Part shown: in pieces, positions 32,825-44,952 of the stretch | Numbering within the stretch: position 1 is the stretch's first letter | Layout: the number at the start of each line of letters is the position of its first letter | From: Limnephilus marmoratus | Taxonomy: Eukaryota; Arthropoda; Insecta; Trichoptera; Limnephilidae | Direction: 5' to 3' | NCBI GenBank assembly: GCA_917880885.1 | Contig: OU862913.1 | Location: 3,968,001 to 4,032,000 of the forward strand | Length of the DNA: 64,000 nt | The notes under the pieces: model-generated | The model's database searches: none | The model's input: only the letters and a program-made list of their open reading frames with translations | What the model was told of the DNA's origin: nothing | Program-made: the position numbers and the translations under genes

Positions 32825-33935
32825 ATGGAGAAACTTCAATTTGAATTTACGCTACTACCTGGAGGCGATGGCAAGTCAAATATTATTAGCATTACAAAAA
32901 TAGTCACAAGTGATGAAAAAGTGTTTAAAATACCAGAAATGCTACAATCCGCCAGCCATCACCAGGAGATTATGAAAAGTAGTGCTTTTGCAAAAGTAAA
33001 AAATAGTTTTAAAAAAAGATACCAGGTTAGAAGAGTCTGGTTAACAATGGAGGAAGAACTAAAAAAAAACATATGTAGATGAAGATGGAAACCTACAGTT
33101 CGAAGACCAATACCTCGAAGAATTGGAAGAAGAAAATTTACAAGTACATCAAAAAGAAGATACATTGGGAAGATTGATGGTAAAATTAATGGAAGATAAG
33201 CAACAGAGCTTAAAAAACATTGCTGAGAAGTTTGTTATAGAAAAATTCTGTAGTAAAAACACAAATGCAAGCCAGTGGATATAAGTGTTTGAAAAAGAAT
33301 GTTTACTATTTGATGTGATCACGGATGAAAAAAAAATAGAAATACTCAGATTGTTCATGGATAAAACTTGTGTAGATTGGTATAGTTCCATGATTATTAA
33401 ACTAACAATGAACTCAGAGTGGTCAACATGGAAAAACAAATTCTGTGAATCATTCGCAAACAAAGGATGGAACCCTGTCACATACGCACTATTATTTAGA
33501 TACAAAGATGGTTCTCTGTTGGATTATGCTATGAGAAAAGAAAAACTTCTATTGGATATGAGAAGATCAATCGACACCGGTACTTTGATAGATCTTGTTG
33601 CTTCCGGACTACCAGAATTCATACTTAACAAGATCGATAGAGAAGGATTACAAGATACTGTGGATTTGTTTAATGAAGTAAACAAGTATGAACTTATGGT
33701 CAACAAAAAAAGATTCATGAACAAGAGAACATTTGGGAATGCAGAACATAATAAAAATGAAGATAAAAATCCATGTAAAATTTGTGAAAAATTGAAGAAG
33801 GGCACTCGTTACCACCCTGAAGCCACATGCTGGTTCAAAGCAAAAGAGGGTGAAAATTTTAAGAGAAATGCCATTAAACATGTTAACAATTCAGTGATAG
33901 AGACTGAGATAAATGAAAATGATCAAAAAAACTAA
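32825..33935 (+). pseudogene. gypsy gag, broken twice
   Basis: The structural protein for the element's particle. ATG at 32825; the first frame ends at 33082 because of a length change in a 9-A run (33061-33069). Gag sequence continues in another frame to an in-frame TAA at 33282-33284, then in that same frame to TAA at 33933-33935. The late part has a cysteine/histidine cluster (PCKICEKLKKG...HPEATCWF), perhaps a zinc-binding nucleocapsid domain. The gag end overlaps the start of pol in the -1 frame. Confidence 0.8.
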
Positions 33936-36900
33936 TAGTAACACCATTAATAAAAGTCAAACTATTACTAAATGATAAATTAACAATATACGGAATTTAT
34001 GATTCGGGTTCAAATGTTTCTCTAATTAATTCTAAGTTTTTGAAACTAAAAAGAAAAGGAAACAATTTAAATGTAGCAAATTTAGTAACGATTAATGGTG
34101 TTAAAAAGACGAGTGGTTTGACAACGTTAAAGATTAAAATTTTTGAATTGGAGAAAAATGTTGATGTGTACATTATTGATGAACACAATTTTAAGTATGA
34201 CTTTTTGATTGGATTAGACATGATAAAAGACTTCAAACTTATCCAAAGTGAAGACTTACAAATATCACAGAAAGTCTGCTTGAATAATACAAATAAAAAA
34301 GAAGAAACTTCTACAAATATGAAGACGAATACTGAATTTAAACATTCTGAAAATAATAACATTATAGAAAAACACCAAATTAATTTTAATGAACATGTAA
34401 ACGAAGAAGATTTTAAAATAACAATAAATCATTTAAATAATGATCAAAAAACAGAAATAAATGAACTAATAGGCAAATACACATCAGTGTTTGCGAAAAG
34501 TAAATACGATGTTGGTACTGTTAATGGATATGAAGCGAAGATAGACTTATTGGTGGATAAATATTGTAGTAAGAGGCCTTACAGATGCAGCGTAGAAGAT
34601 AAAAAGGAAATAGAAGAGCAAATAGCAAAATTATTAGACAACAAACTGATAGAAGAGTCGTACAGCCCATTTGCTGCACCGGTCACTCTGGCATTTAAAA
34701 AAGAAGAAAACAAAAGATCCAGATTATGCATAGACTTCAGAGACTTAAATAAAATAGTAATACCTCAAGCTCAACCATTTCCATTGATTGAAGACTTAAT
34801 GACAAAGACCAGAAATTGCAATTTTTTTTCAACGCTGGATATAAACTCAGCTTTTTGGTCCATTCCGTTGCGGATTGAAGACAAAAAAAAACAGGATTTG
34901 TAACACAGGAGGGGCATTATCAGTGGACCTGCCTACCTTTTGGATTAAAGACCTCTCCGGCAATTTTTCAGAGGATATTAAGCAATATATTGAGAAAATA
35001 TAAACTAACCGATGTTGCTGTCAATTACATAGATGACATACTTATATTTTCAAAAACTTTTGCTGAACACATCGATCATTTAACAAAGTTGCTGAATGCA
35101 ATCAAAACAGAAGGTTTTAGATTAAAATTTACAAAATGCACATTTGCATCAGACATGGTAAAATATCTGGGTCACATAATTCAGAATAATTCAGTCAAGC
35201 CAGTAAAGGATAATTTGATTTCAATAAAGAACTTTCCTATTCCAAAAACACAGAAGAATGTGAGACAATTTCTAGGAAAAATCAACTTTTATCATGAGTA
35301 CATTCCGAAGAGTGCAATAATACTAGATCCTTTGCATAACTTACTAAGGAAAAACTAAAAGTTTATTTGGACTGATAAATGCCAAAATGCTTTTGAAACG
35401 ATGAAAACCTACTATGCTCACAACCAATCCTGGAAATTTTTGATCAAGATTTACCAATTAATATATATACAGACGCTTCTCTAGAAGGCCTTGGAGCTAT
35501 TTTAAAACAGACACAGTCTGATGGGAAAGAAAAACCTGTAGCTTACTTTTCGAAAAAACTAAATAGCGCCCAGAAAAAGAAAAAAGCAATTTACTTAGAA
35601 TGCTTAGCCATAAAAGAAGCAGTGAAATACTGGCAATACTGGTTGATAGGTAAACCATTTACAGTTTATTCAGACCACAAACCACTGGAAAACATGAATC
35701 TCAAATCTAGAACCGATGAAGAGCTGGGTGATTTAACATATTATCTTTCTCAATATGACTTTAACATAAAATATGCTCCAGGAAAACAAAATTTGGAAGC
35801 TGACTGTCTAAGCAGAAATCCAGTGCTAGATTCAAATGAAAATACAGATGAGCAATTAAAAGTTGTCAACTTAATAAAATTAGAAGATATCTTAAAAGAT
35901 CAGGTCAAAAATGAGAAGATACAGTACAGAAGAGATAAATTAATATCGAAGAATAATGTTTATTACAAAAAAGTAAAAAAAAGAGAAAAAATAATTCTAT
36001 CAGAAAAATTCAGCATACACTTTATCAGAAATGTTCATACAGACCTAGGTCACATAGGAATTACACAAATGCAAAAAATGATAAGCTCATGGTACACAGC
36101 AGAAAACATGACAAACAATATAAAGAGAACCTGCGAAAGTTGTGCAGTATGTTTAAAGAACAAATCAAGAGGTCAAAATAAATATGGATTGATGTCCCAC
36201 TTGGGTCCCGCAACAAAACCTTTTGAAATATGTTCCATTGATACAATAGGCGGTTTTGGGGGTTCACGGTCAACAAAGAGATACTTGCACCTGCTATCAG
36301 ATCATTTCACGAGGTTTGCATATATTTTGACGTCAAGAACTCAAAATACCAATGATTTCATCAAACTCTTAAACTCCACAGAAACTAATAACATTGGCAT
36401 GATACTGTCGGACCAATACCCGGCTATCAATTCTAGAGAATTCAAAAAAATTTTGGATGAAAAAAATATACCGATAATTTTTACTGCAGTGAACTCACCT
36501 TTCTCAAATGGATTAAATGAAAGATTAAATCAAACGCTGGTCAATAAAATTAGATGCAAAATTAACGAAAATGATTCAAAAGTAGCTTGGACAACTATAG
36601 CGCGTAATTGTGTAAAAAACTATAATGAAACGGAGCACACTGTAACTGGATATGCGCCACAGTACCTACTTAACGGCACAGATGTTACGATTTTGCCAAA
36701 AGAGTTAAAACTTAAGAAGACCGACATCGATTTGATACACGACAGAAAAAAAGCTCTGGAAAATACTCTGAAATCACATAATTACAACAAGATAATTTAC
36801 GATAAAACCAGGAAACACTTTGACTTCAAAGTTGGTGATACTGTTTTTGTGGAGAATGGAAACAAACTTAATAGGAAGAAGCTCGACGAATTGAGAATCG

Positions 36901-37037
36901 GACCCTACGAAATCATAGAAAAAATTTCAAACTCAATTTACAAGATAAACACTGGTCGACAAAAATCAGAATCAAATTTTTTCCATATCTCGAAGTTAAC
37001 TCCAGCACCTTTAATGAACAATGAAGAGGATACATGA
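33923..37037 (+). pseudogene. gypsy pol: protease, RT, RNase H, integrase, with three or more breaks
   Basis: Domains in order: aspartic protease (YDSGSNVSLI, ~33998); RT with LDINSAFW and catalytic YIDDILIF (~35023); RNase H with YTDASLEGLGA and EADCLSRNP; integrase with an HHCC zinc finger (HTDLGH...CESCAVC), Asp in DTIGG, Asp in LSDQY and Glu in NERLNQ. Breaks: frameshift in a 9-A run (34883-34891), in-frame TAA at 35356-35358, and a frameshift at about 35390-35440. The RNase H and integrase part is open from there to 37037. Catalytic residues are retained, but the polyprotein cannot be made whole. Confidence 0.88.
33926..33932 (+). promoter_or_regulatory. Candidate -1 ribosomal frameshift site A_AAA_AAC
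   Basis: In the gag frame the codons are CAA AAA AAC TAA, giving the canonical X_XXY_YYZ heptamer directly before the gag stop. A shift of -1 here enters the pol frame exactly where protease sequence begins (the pol frame is open from 33923). I did not resolve a downstream stem-loop or pseudoknot. Confidence 0.7.
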
Positions 37038-37073
37038 TAGGTTTTGGTTTATTATCTTCCCTAGGGGGGGAGA

Positions 37074-37513
37074 TGTAAAGAAAAATATAATTTTCTTTAA
37101 TTTAACACAATGCCGATCTTGACTGGTCATTGTGTATGTACCATAGACTGACACTGGTATGTGCCGCAGTTCCTACTTAACAGTCGACTCAATGTTTTAT
37201 AATCTATGGATAATTGAAAATATAGTAAAAATAATCTATGGCCATGATAAAGCAAATTTAGCAAATTGATAAGATTGATTTCAATAATTGAAAGTGATTA
37301 CTATCGTGATTGTGATATTATGATCAAGGGATCGACATTGCAATTAATAACATTAAATGTCGTTTCTTTCTTTACAAACCTGTTTTGTTACTAGATACTT
37401 TTATTTATGTAAATCTTGTGAGATTAACAAAATAAACCTCCACTTTCTTTACAGAGAAACTCAATTGTGTTTTAATTGAATGTCATCAAAATCACAAGAA
37501 AAATACGATTATA
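37074..37513 (+). repeat. 3' LTR of the gypsy element
   Basis: Same 440-bp length and ends as the 5' LTR. By eye it has three substitutions plus a reverse-complemented 10-bp segment ACAAACCTGT at 37374-37383. Confidence 0.92.
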
Positions 37514-37607
37514 TGTATACACTGAAAATCTCTGAAGATAAACCGGTAATACCTTATTTCGGATCCACCATTCCGCTTTTAACAGAATATCGGAAATAAG
37601 TGTTAAA

Positions 37608-37749
37608 GTATGAGGGGACATTGAAGGTCTAGATTCGTTACATTAAATGTAGAGCCGTTTATTCAAAAAAATTAGATTCTTGAGAGAACTCCGAAGGGGC
37701 GACCATAAGTTGCCTATACCGGGGTGGGACAGTGGTGGGTACTTCAATG
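37608..37749 (+). repeat. 142-bp dispersed repeat, copy 3, abutting copia
   Basis: 140 of 142 positions match 23553-23694. It ends exactly where copia gag sequence starts, creating a chimeric open frame (37680-38270) whose first ~22 codons are repeat, not protein. Confidence 0.85.
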
Positions 37750-38515
37750 CCCTGAAATTGACTAATATTGGTTTGAAAGTTGATCATGAATGGATAGGTA
37801 CCATTCTTCTTGCGGGGCTTCCAGAAAAGTACACCCCCATGATTATGGGCATAGAGAGCTCTGGAATAAAAGTGACTGGAGATGCAATAAAGACAAAATT
37901 GCTACAAGATGTTTCGTATAATAATTCAACATTAGAAAATCCCAATGACATTGCTATGTACGGATCTGGATCGCCCAGATGGGTAAAATACAGTGTTTCT
38001 GGTTCGGGTAGTCGCAGTTCCAGAGAGGCGGCAGAAAACAGTTCATCCAGAAACAGATCGGAGGAAATAATTACTCCCAACCCTGCAGATTATAAAAAGG
38101 GACCCCGCTGTTACCGATGCAACAGAAATGGTCATATAGCCCGAAACTGTGAGGTGACATTTGTTACAAAAAACTGTGGAAACAAACAATGTTCAATGTA
38201 CACTGCTTTTTCCGTGACTTCTAAATCAGCTGATGATTGGTTTCTCGACTCGGGGTTTCGGCACATTTAACAATGGCTGATAATAATTTATTAAATAAAA
38301 TCGAAAAATCTTCCCAGTTAGGTATCACTACTGTCAATGGTGATCAAATGATCAGCGACACAGTTGGAAACCTGCAATTAATCACATCTTGTGGAGAAAC
38401 AATAAATGTAAGTGATGTGTTTTATGTTCCACAAGTGAAAGTAAATCTGTTAGTAAAATTGTTAGCAAAGGTAATTCTGTGGTTTTTAATTCAACTGGAG
38501 CAAAAATTTTAAATC
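37750..38515 (+). pseudogene. copia gag and protease remnant
   Basis: Gag region LTNIGLKVDHEWIGTILLAGLPEKY (landmark only) belongs to the copia gag-polypeptide type. It is followed by a CCHC zinc knuckle CYRCNRNGHIARNC at about 38109-38150. The protease active site begins WFLDSG near 38237, but the frame shifts right after the catalytic DSG; the continuation (SAHLTMADN) is in the next frame to 38510. Confidence 0.82.
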
Positions 38516-38619
38516 GTAACAATCAAATAATTGGAACAGCATCACTAGTGAATAATTTATTTAAATTGGATGTGCAAAGCTGGCTTCGCTGTTCAAACAA
38601 AAGCTAATGATAGCACTCT

Positions 38620-39062
38620 TTAATTAATTAATCTTAATCTTAAGTTAGCTCACATCTTTGTGTGTGCTAATATTTTATAAAGATATAAACATTTACATTG
38701 GTTGGCAAACATAATCATTCTTTAAATATTACACATAAATAAAGACATTAATAATTGAGGTAGACATATTTTCGTAATTCTTTTTTAAACTTATTTATAT
38801 TTTCCATCTCAGTATCTTATTTATATCTTCCATTTGGGATGTTGTTATACAGTTGGACGGCCTGGTACATCAGAGATTTCTGGGTGCTTGACTTTTTTCT
38901 TGTCGGCAGTCTAATTTGCTTTGAATTTCTTGTCGCGTGACCGTGTGTTTCGTTATTATAATGTATTTTTCTTTTTAGTTCCTTAGACATCATCCCCATG
39001 TTAATTTTATGTAAAAAAATAAGTACATTCAAATACACAGTTTGCTTCACCGTCAACATATT
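38620..39062 (-). mobile_element. LINE 3' fragment inserted into copia
   Basis: The minus strand encodes a typical post-RT C-terminus: LTVKQTVYLNVLIFLHKIN, HATRN and YNNIPNGRYK, with a TAA at 38819-38817, then further LINE-like codons to about 38745. An (ATTA)n-type tail at ~38622 marks the 3' end. Copia sequence resumes at LWHRRMAH near 39065. Confidence 0.75.
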
Positions 39063-39064
39063 TA

Positions 39065-41719
39065 GCTCTTTGGCACAGAAGAATGGCCCACCTAAATTAT
39101 GATAGTTTAAATAAATTGAAAAATGGATTAGTTCATGGAATTCAGTTTTCCTCGTGTAACCCACCAGATGTATGTGAAGTTTGTGTGAAAGGGAAGGGCC
39201 ACAGGTTGCCTTTCCAATCGAGCAACTCTAGAGCTGCAAGACTACTTGAAGTGATCCACTCAGATCTTGTAGGACCAATGCAGACAAATTCATTATCTGG
39301 CTCTAGATATATTCTCACTTTTTTGATGATTTCAGTAGAAAATCCTTTGTATATTTTCTTGTGACAAAAGATCAGGTGGCAGAGTGTTTTGAAACATTTA
39401 AAAAACATGTTGAAACGCAAACTCGAAAGAGAATCAAGACTCTCCGTACTGATAATGGAGGTGCATTTTGCAACAAGCGATTAGACAAAATCCTGCGTGA
39501 TTGTGGTATTGAACACCAAACCACGGTTCCATATACACCGGAACAGAATGGTCGGGCGGAAAGACTGAATAGATCAATCCTGGAGCGTGCCAGGTGTCTT
39601 TTGATTGAAGCTAACCTCCCAAATATTTTTTGGGCTGAATCAGTCTTCACTACAGTCTACTTGATGAATCGTTCGCCCAGCAAAAATGTGGATAAAACTC
39701 CCGAGGAAATGTGGTCAGGAAGAAAACCTACTGTAAAACATGTAAGGGTATTTGGCTGCAAAGCCTATGCACACATTCCGGATGCACACCGAAAAAAGTT
39801 AGACCCTAAATCAAAACCATGCATTATGATGGGATGTAGTATTCTGTCCAAGGCTTATCGTTTGTATGACCCTAACAATAATTGTATTTTTGCATCAAGA
39901 GATGTCATTTTCTCTGAGAATGAGGAAGGAGTTTCACTCCGCACAGGGAAACAGGATAATTCAAGAGGATCTTTCTTTCCTGCAGCGGAAGATGAATGTT
40001 CCTCAATAAATGAAGATATTGTATCTAAGGACTCACCCGAAAAAGTTGGCTCAGTGGATTCAGAGGACATTGCGGATATACGGGATACTGAACACTTGCT
40101 AAATCCGCACGTTGTAGACTTACAGTCTGGTCTTAGAAGGCAGGACAGGGTTAGGAATCTTCCCAAAAAATATGATGATTTTGTAGTTTATACTGGTGTT
40201 AGTGATGAACCCTCAGATCCCTTAACCATTGAGGAGGCAATGGAGCGATCAGATAAACAACTTTGGATTGAAGCAATGGACCGTGAAATGGAATCACAAA
40301 TGGATAACAACACATGGGAACTGGTCGATCTTCCATCTGACAGAAAACCTTTAAACAGCAAATGGGTTTTTCGCACAAAGAGAGATGCAAATGGGGATAT
40401 AGTCCAGCGTAAGGCTCGTCTAGTAGTGAAGGGTTGTGGTTCCATTCGATACTTAATGGCATTAGAGGCTGAACTTGATTTGGACATAGATCAGATGGAC
40501 GCTGTTTCAGCATTTCTCCAGGGCGATCTTCAGGAGGAAATCTACATGTACCAACCAACAGGATACCAAAAGTTTGATAAAGTTTGTCGCCTAAGGAAAA
40601 GCCTATATGGATTAAAGCAATCAAGCCGTGTTTGGAACATAAAATTGGATGCATGCCTGAAGAATATTGGGTTTCAACAGTCAAGATATGATCCATGTGT
40701 GTATGTGAAAAATGAAAATGCGACTGTGTTGATCATTGCTGTTTGGGTGGGTGATCTACTTATTTTTTTCTAGCGACAAATCACAAAAATATGCTGTTAA
40801 AAATCAGCTCAAAGAAAGTTTCAAGATGACTGATATCGGTGAAGCCAAATATGTGTTGGGATTTGGGATTCCAGTTGACTCGAGACAGGCAAAACAAGAA
40901 GCTGTGGATAAGTCAACGGAACTATATTGAACAGGTTCTGAAGCGCTTCAATATGTATGGATGCAACCCTGGGGACACACCACTCAGTCCTAATGAAAAA
41001 CTCACAAAACAATCACCAAAGGATGAGAACACCTCAGCCATGATGAAAAATATTCCTTACCAAGAGGCAGTCGGTAGTTTGTTATTTGCCTCTCAAGTTA
41101 CCCGACCTGACATTTCATTTGCGGTTAGTAATGTGAGTCGTTTCAATAACAATCCAGGTCAAGCGCACTGGGCTGCAGTCAAACGAATTATGCGTTACTT
41201 AAAGGGTACTGCAGATTGGAAACTGGAGTTTGATGGATGCACACCCTCTTCAATTGTTGGTTTCTGTGATGCTGATTGGGCCAGTGATTGTGACGAAAGG
41301 CGATCTGTGACAGGCTACATTTTTACTAAATGTAAAGGAGCTGTTTCTTGGGGGACAAAAAACAAACAACTGTGGCGCTATCGACAACCGAAGCAGAGTA
41401 CATGTCGATGTCTGCTGCGACACAGGAGGCATTGTGGTTAAGAGGTCTGGCTCAGGAAATCGGCAGTGCAGTATATGACACTCCTACAGTTATCCACGTG
41501 GACAACCAGGGAGCGGCAAATCTAGCCGTGAATGGGTGTTACCAAGCCAGAACCAAACATATAGATGTGCGACATCACTTCCTTCGTGAGAAGATAAAAT
41601 GCCAACGAATTGAATTCAAATACATCCCTATAACTAAAATGATAGCCGACTCTCTCACCAAAGCTTTGGATAGAGAGAAATTGATGAGATTCATTAGCAA
41701 TCAGGGTATCATCAAATAG
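39065..41719 (+). pseudogene. copia integrase, RT and RNase H, broken
   Basis: Integrase: LWHRRMAH, CEVCVKGKGH, HSDLVGP (Asp 1), a frameshift near 39325, RTDNGG (Asp 2) and PEQNGRAERLN (Glu). RT spans ~40200-41250 in shifting frames. About 25 residues appear deleted after RLVVKGC at ~40437. DQMDAVSAFL is kept, but the YVDD catalytic box reads WVGD near 40745, losing one metal-binding Asp. RNase H follows (TTEAEYMSMS, VDNQGAANLA, HIDVRHH) to 41719. Long frames: 39361-40773, 40839-41441 and 41348-41719. Confidence 0.88.
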
Positions 41720-41725
41720 GGAGGG

Positions 41726-41883
41726 TGTTGGAATATTTGATGCTGGCAACACTGATAGTTCCGGAACAATCTTCTTTTGTTATTTTTCTTCTGTTTGAAA
41801 TTGAGTCAACTAGTGTTTTGTTTACCTGACAATAAAATACGTCTGCACCTTAATAATTGAGTCTATTTAATTACAAACTAACA
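41726..41883 (+). repeat. 3' LTR of the copia element, 158 bp
   Basis: Starts TGTTGGAATATTTG right after a purine tract and ends AACTAACA, with AATAAA at about 41831. TGTT...AACA ends are typical of LTRs. The 5' partner is absent. Confidence 0.75.
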
Positions 41884-42160
41884 GATATTACTATGACTGA
41901 CGTCAGCATTGTCAAATTTCTAGGAAAATAAGAAGATTGTATCCAGTAGATACAATCGTTATATTATGGTAGGTACTAACACACTTGCTCATAAATGAGT
42001 ATGCTACAAGGTAGCATTAGCTTATTAGTAGTAAGAGAGCATGCTACTAATGAACGTGCCTGTCAGTACCATTAACCGTAGACTGTTGCTATCTCACTCT
42101 GGTAATTTTGAAACAATTATGATTAAATTTCAAAATTCATTAGTAAAATAATTTGGATTG
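41884..42160. other. Intergenic spacer with short hairpin
   Basis: GATTGTATC...GATACAATC forms a 9-bp hairpin near 41935-41957. The motif ATGCTACAAGGTAGCA near 42000 recurs near 47551. No gene seen. Confidence 0.5.
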
Positions 42161-42179
42161 TTAATAATTTTTTGAAAAA

Positions 42180-42293
42180 TAAAATTGTGTCCATGGTTCC
42201 ACCTTGAGAGAAAGAGTTTATGGATTTTTTAGATCCATGGCACTACTGTGGTAGCGGCAAGTGATTGTTTAACGCCCAAACAAATATAGTTAC
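42180..42293 (-). pseudogene. Broken N-terminal exon of the KKEC zinc-finger family
   Basis: Acceptor TATTTCAG before 42293, then the leader shared with the exons at 5762 and 31956 (CCGCTACCACAG, GCCATGGATCT). ATG at 42238 gives MDLKNP then TAA at 42220-42218. Beyond it the same frame reads TLSLKVEPW, matching SVSIKTEPW of the intact copies. The acidic and KKEC parts and the donor are gone. Confidence 0.75.
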
Positions 42294-42430
42294 CTGAAAT
42301 AGAATATTGTTTTAACAGAACTCTAATTTGAGTGACCTTTGAATATTTTGTTTGGTTGGAATATTCTGTTAACACAATGTTTATCGTACGCATAACGCAT
42401 ATTTGTAAAATAAGGATATACTTATTGTGG

Positions 42431-43012
42431 GAGGAATACAGATCCCGGCAATGTCTGGAAATTAAATAAAAAGGCACTTTCTAGATGAGAAAAGTGTGGA
42501 AAAACTGAATAAAACAAAAATTAAGGCGCGCTCGGCAAAATTGAGGGAGATACAACCGTTCAAAGTATTTAAAATTTCACTTCACAAACTGATATTGACA
42601 GTCCACCCGCCATTTTTTTATAACCTAATACGCTAAACATGGTTTGTGATACAAAAAAGTGCCCCTTTATAACGCCTGCTCGCGTCAAGGCAAGAAAAAC
42701 ATCCCAGTTTTCGAGTGGTTTATCGGCTACGCTAGGTTTGTGTAACATGGTTTGTGATTCTGGCGTACTATTAATTCTGTATTATAGGTCTGGGATCCAA
42801 CATACCTAAGCAGTGAAAACATGGCGAACGAACAACGAACTGTCAATATCAGTTCGCGAAGTGAATTTTTAAATACTTTGAACGGTTGTATCTCCCTCAA
42901 TTTTGCCGAGCGCGCCTTAATTTATTTTTTATTCATCTTCTCCACACTTTTCTCATCTAGAAAGTGCCTTTTTATTAAATTTCCAAACTGTGCCCGGATC
43001 TGCATTTTACCG
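42431..43012. mobile_element. Foldback element with ~190-bp inverted arms
   Basis: The left arm from 42431 (ACAGATCC...TAAATAAAAAGGCACTTTCTAGATGAG...AAGGCGCGCTCGGC...) is reverse-complementary to the right arm ending ~43012, around a ~200-bp core. The open frames at 42229-42477 and 42821-43060 are shadows of these arms. No target duplication was resolved. Confidence 0.8.
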
Positions 43013-44826
43013 CTTATTGTTACTACCTCGACCTTGGAGTTGACATTTAAAATCGATTGAGAGAATCGTAATCAATCATTGGTTAACTCTGTATATCCAT
43101 ATCGAAAGTTAAACATGTAAACGTAAACCTTTTAAAGGGTAAGCAATATCGTTTCTAGCCGAATATTGGTTATGCATGTTTTAAATGCTATCGAAACACT
43201 TATATTGAAAAAGGTAGACGTCTGATTAACAATTTCAATTTTCCTTTAACAAAACACCAAATGGATTACCTAGTGAATCGATTGGCGTAATTTAAGCCTT
43301 ACCCAATTTAAAAAACATTGGTAGTTCAGTTTGATTTTGGATAAAGGCCGCTACCAAATTGAAGAGCGTGATTAATATTATAATAGACTTTGTCTAGTGA
43401 GGTGGGTAAAAGAAAACAATGTTCATAAATCAAAATAAAATAAACGCCGGTGCTTAAACTGAATATAAGCATTAGTACTTACCAATAACCATCACAAGCG
43501 TGGAACAATAACTAACTGCATGGATTAAACACATTTTGGAAACAAGATGACATTTTGACAGTGAAAAAAGCACGTGTCAACAATATTTATAGGTTATACA
43601 TAGACAATAATAAAATCATAGACAATTCTAGAATCTTTTCTCTGGCCTTATAGGTTCGAGATAATTGAGTGTTGTATAATACGAGTAGTATAGCTAACTA
43701 TTAGAGATACAAGTGAACATACGATTCCGACAGTCGGTTGATACTTTAACCTGTAAATGCAAGCGATCAGACTTTAAACATAGGATTTAAAATCTCTTAA
43801 AAACCATCTCAAAGAGTTTAGCTGGAGGATACCGGTTTTCCAAAGACAAACATCGTTTCCAGCTGCTAACCCTCTACAATTCTAAAGTAGTATCTCAAAC
43901 AATGAGTCGCTTTCTGAGTAGTTCGTTAATATCCACCACAACCGAGGTTGGGAACCTGCGGCCTGCGAAGCCTTTTGATACGGCCCGCGAGCACTTTAGG
44001 TGCGGCCTGCTGAAAACATCACTTTGTTTGCACATAATTTATTACGCATTGTAGTTCTAACGCATAAATAATTAAATATATATATATATATATTACTACA
44101 TACACAAATTCTATCCGATTTTGTAAAATTTCATATAGTTTCTCATATAAATGTACTATGTATTATCTATAGGTTCACACTTCAAACACATAACCTAACA
44201 TAACTTCATATCTTTATAATACAATTATGAGTAAATTTAAAACGCACAGAGAAAACAAATGAGTTAAAATAGTATATATTATATATATTTTTTCAATTAT
44301 TTATTTGGCTTTCACCCATTAAGGGTGATCTTGGCCATGTATTAAAGTAAGTTACATATTATTAAAATTATTTACATTACCAGATTTTTTTTGTAAATTA
44401 GTTACATTATCAATTTTTAAAAATTATTTACATTTTCAGATTTGATAAAATTAGATACATAATCAGTTTGTTTAAATTAGTTACATTTTCATATATTTTT
44501 TAAAATTAGTTATATTTATGGAATAGATAAAATAAAATAATAAATAATAGATAATAGTAATATAATATGTTAGATATAATTCTACTTTTGAATCCGATTA
44601 AATTCTTTTAATTCCTAATTTTAGGTACATAGGTATCATAAATTCTTGTTTATTTAATAAAATGGCAACACTGTCTAAAACTGTCATTCCGTTGTTTACT
44701 ATGACAAATTATGAGTCAAGGGGTGTTCAGACATCTAATATAACCGCTAGCAGGTATCTGTTGAACCGCGAGCGCTTATGTTTCGTGGCGTTCACACGGC
44801 GCAGATAAAATATTTCTTCCTATGGT
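43013..44826. other. Intergenic DNA with a hAT-like end
   Basis: No gene recognised. At 43938-44035 GAGGTTGGGAACCTGCGGCC...GCGGCCTGCTGAAAA resembles the common CAGxGGTTCCCAACCTGCGGCCC end of animal hAT elements, isolated here. A (TA)n tract lies near 44076-44092, and 44380-44530 has repeated TTAGTTACATT units. Confidence 0.45.
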
Positions 44827-44952
44827 AGGAGAGGGGGTCAGTTGAATTAGCGAGCGGCCACGGAGCACGCATTTTTTGTACTGAATCTATGGAGTTGACA
44901 TCTGTCACCCACCGTTCTTGGCAGCTCCGTAATTAAAATGACCCCCTCTCCT
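44827..44952. repeat. Inverted repeat, 14-bp perfect arms
   Basis: AGGAGAGGGGGTCA (44827-44840) and TGACCCCCTCTCCT (44939-44952), 98 bp apart, in a locally GC-rich block (44740-45080) that may be a decayed MITE. Confidence 0.7.

Larger units (their letters stand above)
32361..37513 (+). mobile_element. Complete Ty3/gypsy LTR retrotransposon with 4-bp target duplication
   Basis: Two 440-bp LTRs (32361-32800, 37074-37513) are flanked by TGTA (32357-32360, 37514-37517). Between them lie gag, protease, RT, RNase H and integrase in Ty3/gypsy order, and no envelope gene. A polypurine tract (about 37063-37073) precedes the 3' LTR. No typical TGG-type primer site is obvious after the 5' LTR. The LTRs differ by a few substitutions plus one micro-inversion, so insertion is recent, yet gag and pol carry several breaks. 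Confidence 0.93.
37750..41883 (+). mobile_element. Ty1/copia retrotransposon, 5'-truncated, with 3' LTR
   Basis: Order gag, protease, integrase, RT, RNase H (the copia order), then a purine tract (GGGAGGG at ~41719-41725) and a short 3' LTR. The 5' LTR and start of gag are missing, replaced by the 142-bp repeat. A LINE fragment (38620-39062) sits between protease and integrase. Several frameshifts and a lost RT catalytic motif show it is dead. Confidence 0.88.

Noticed and set aside
37680..37749. Start of a 196-codon gag ORF at 37680
   Set aside because: These codons are the 142-bp dispersed repeat read in frame; copia gag homology begins at about 37750.
38817..39164. 115-codon minus-strand host gene
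   Set aside because: Its C-terminal motifs are those of a LINE post-RT region; the first residues are antisense copia integrase sequence.
42821..43060. 79-codon ORF
   Set aside because: Lies in one arm of a foldback element and mirrors the opposite arm.
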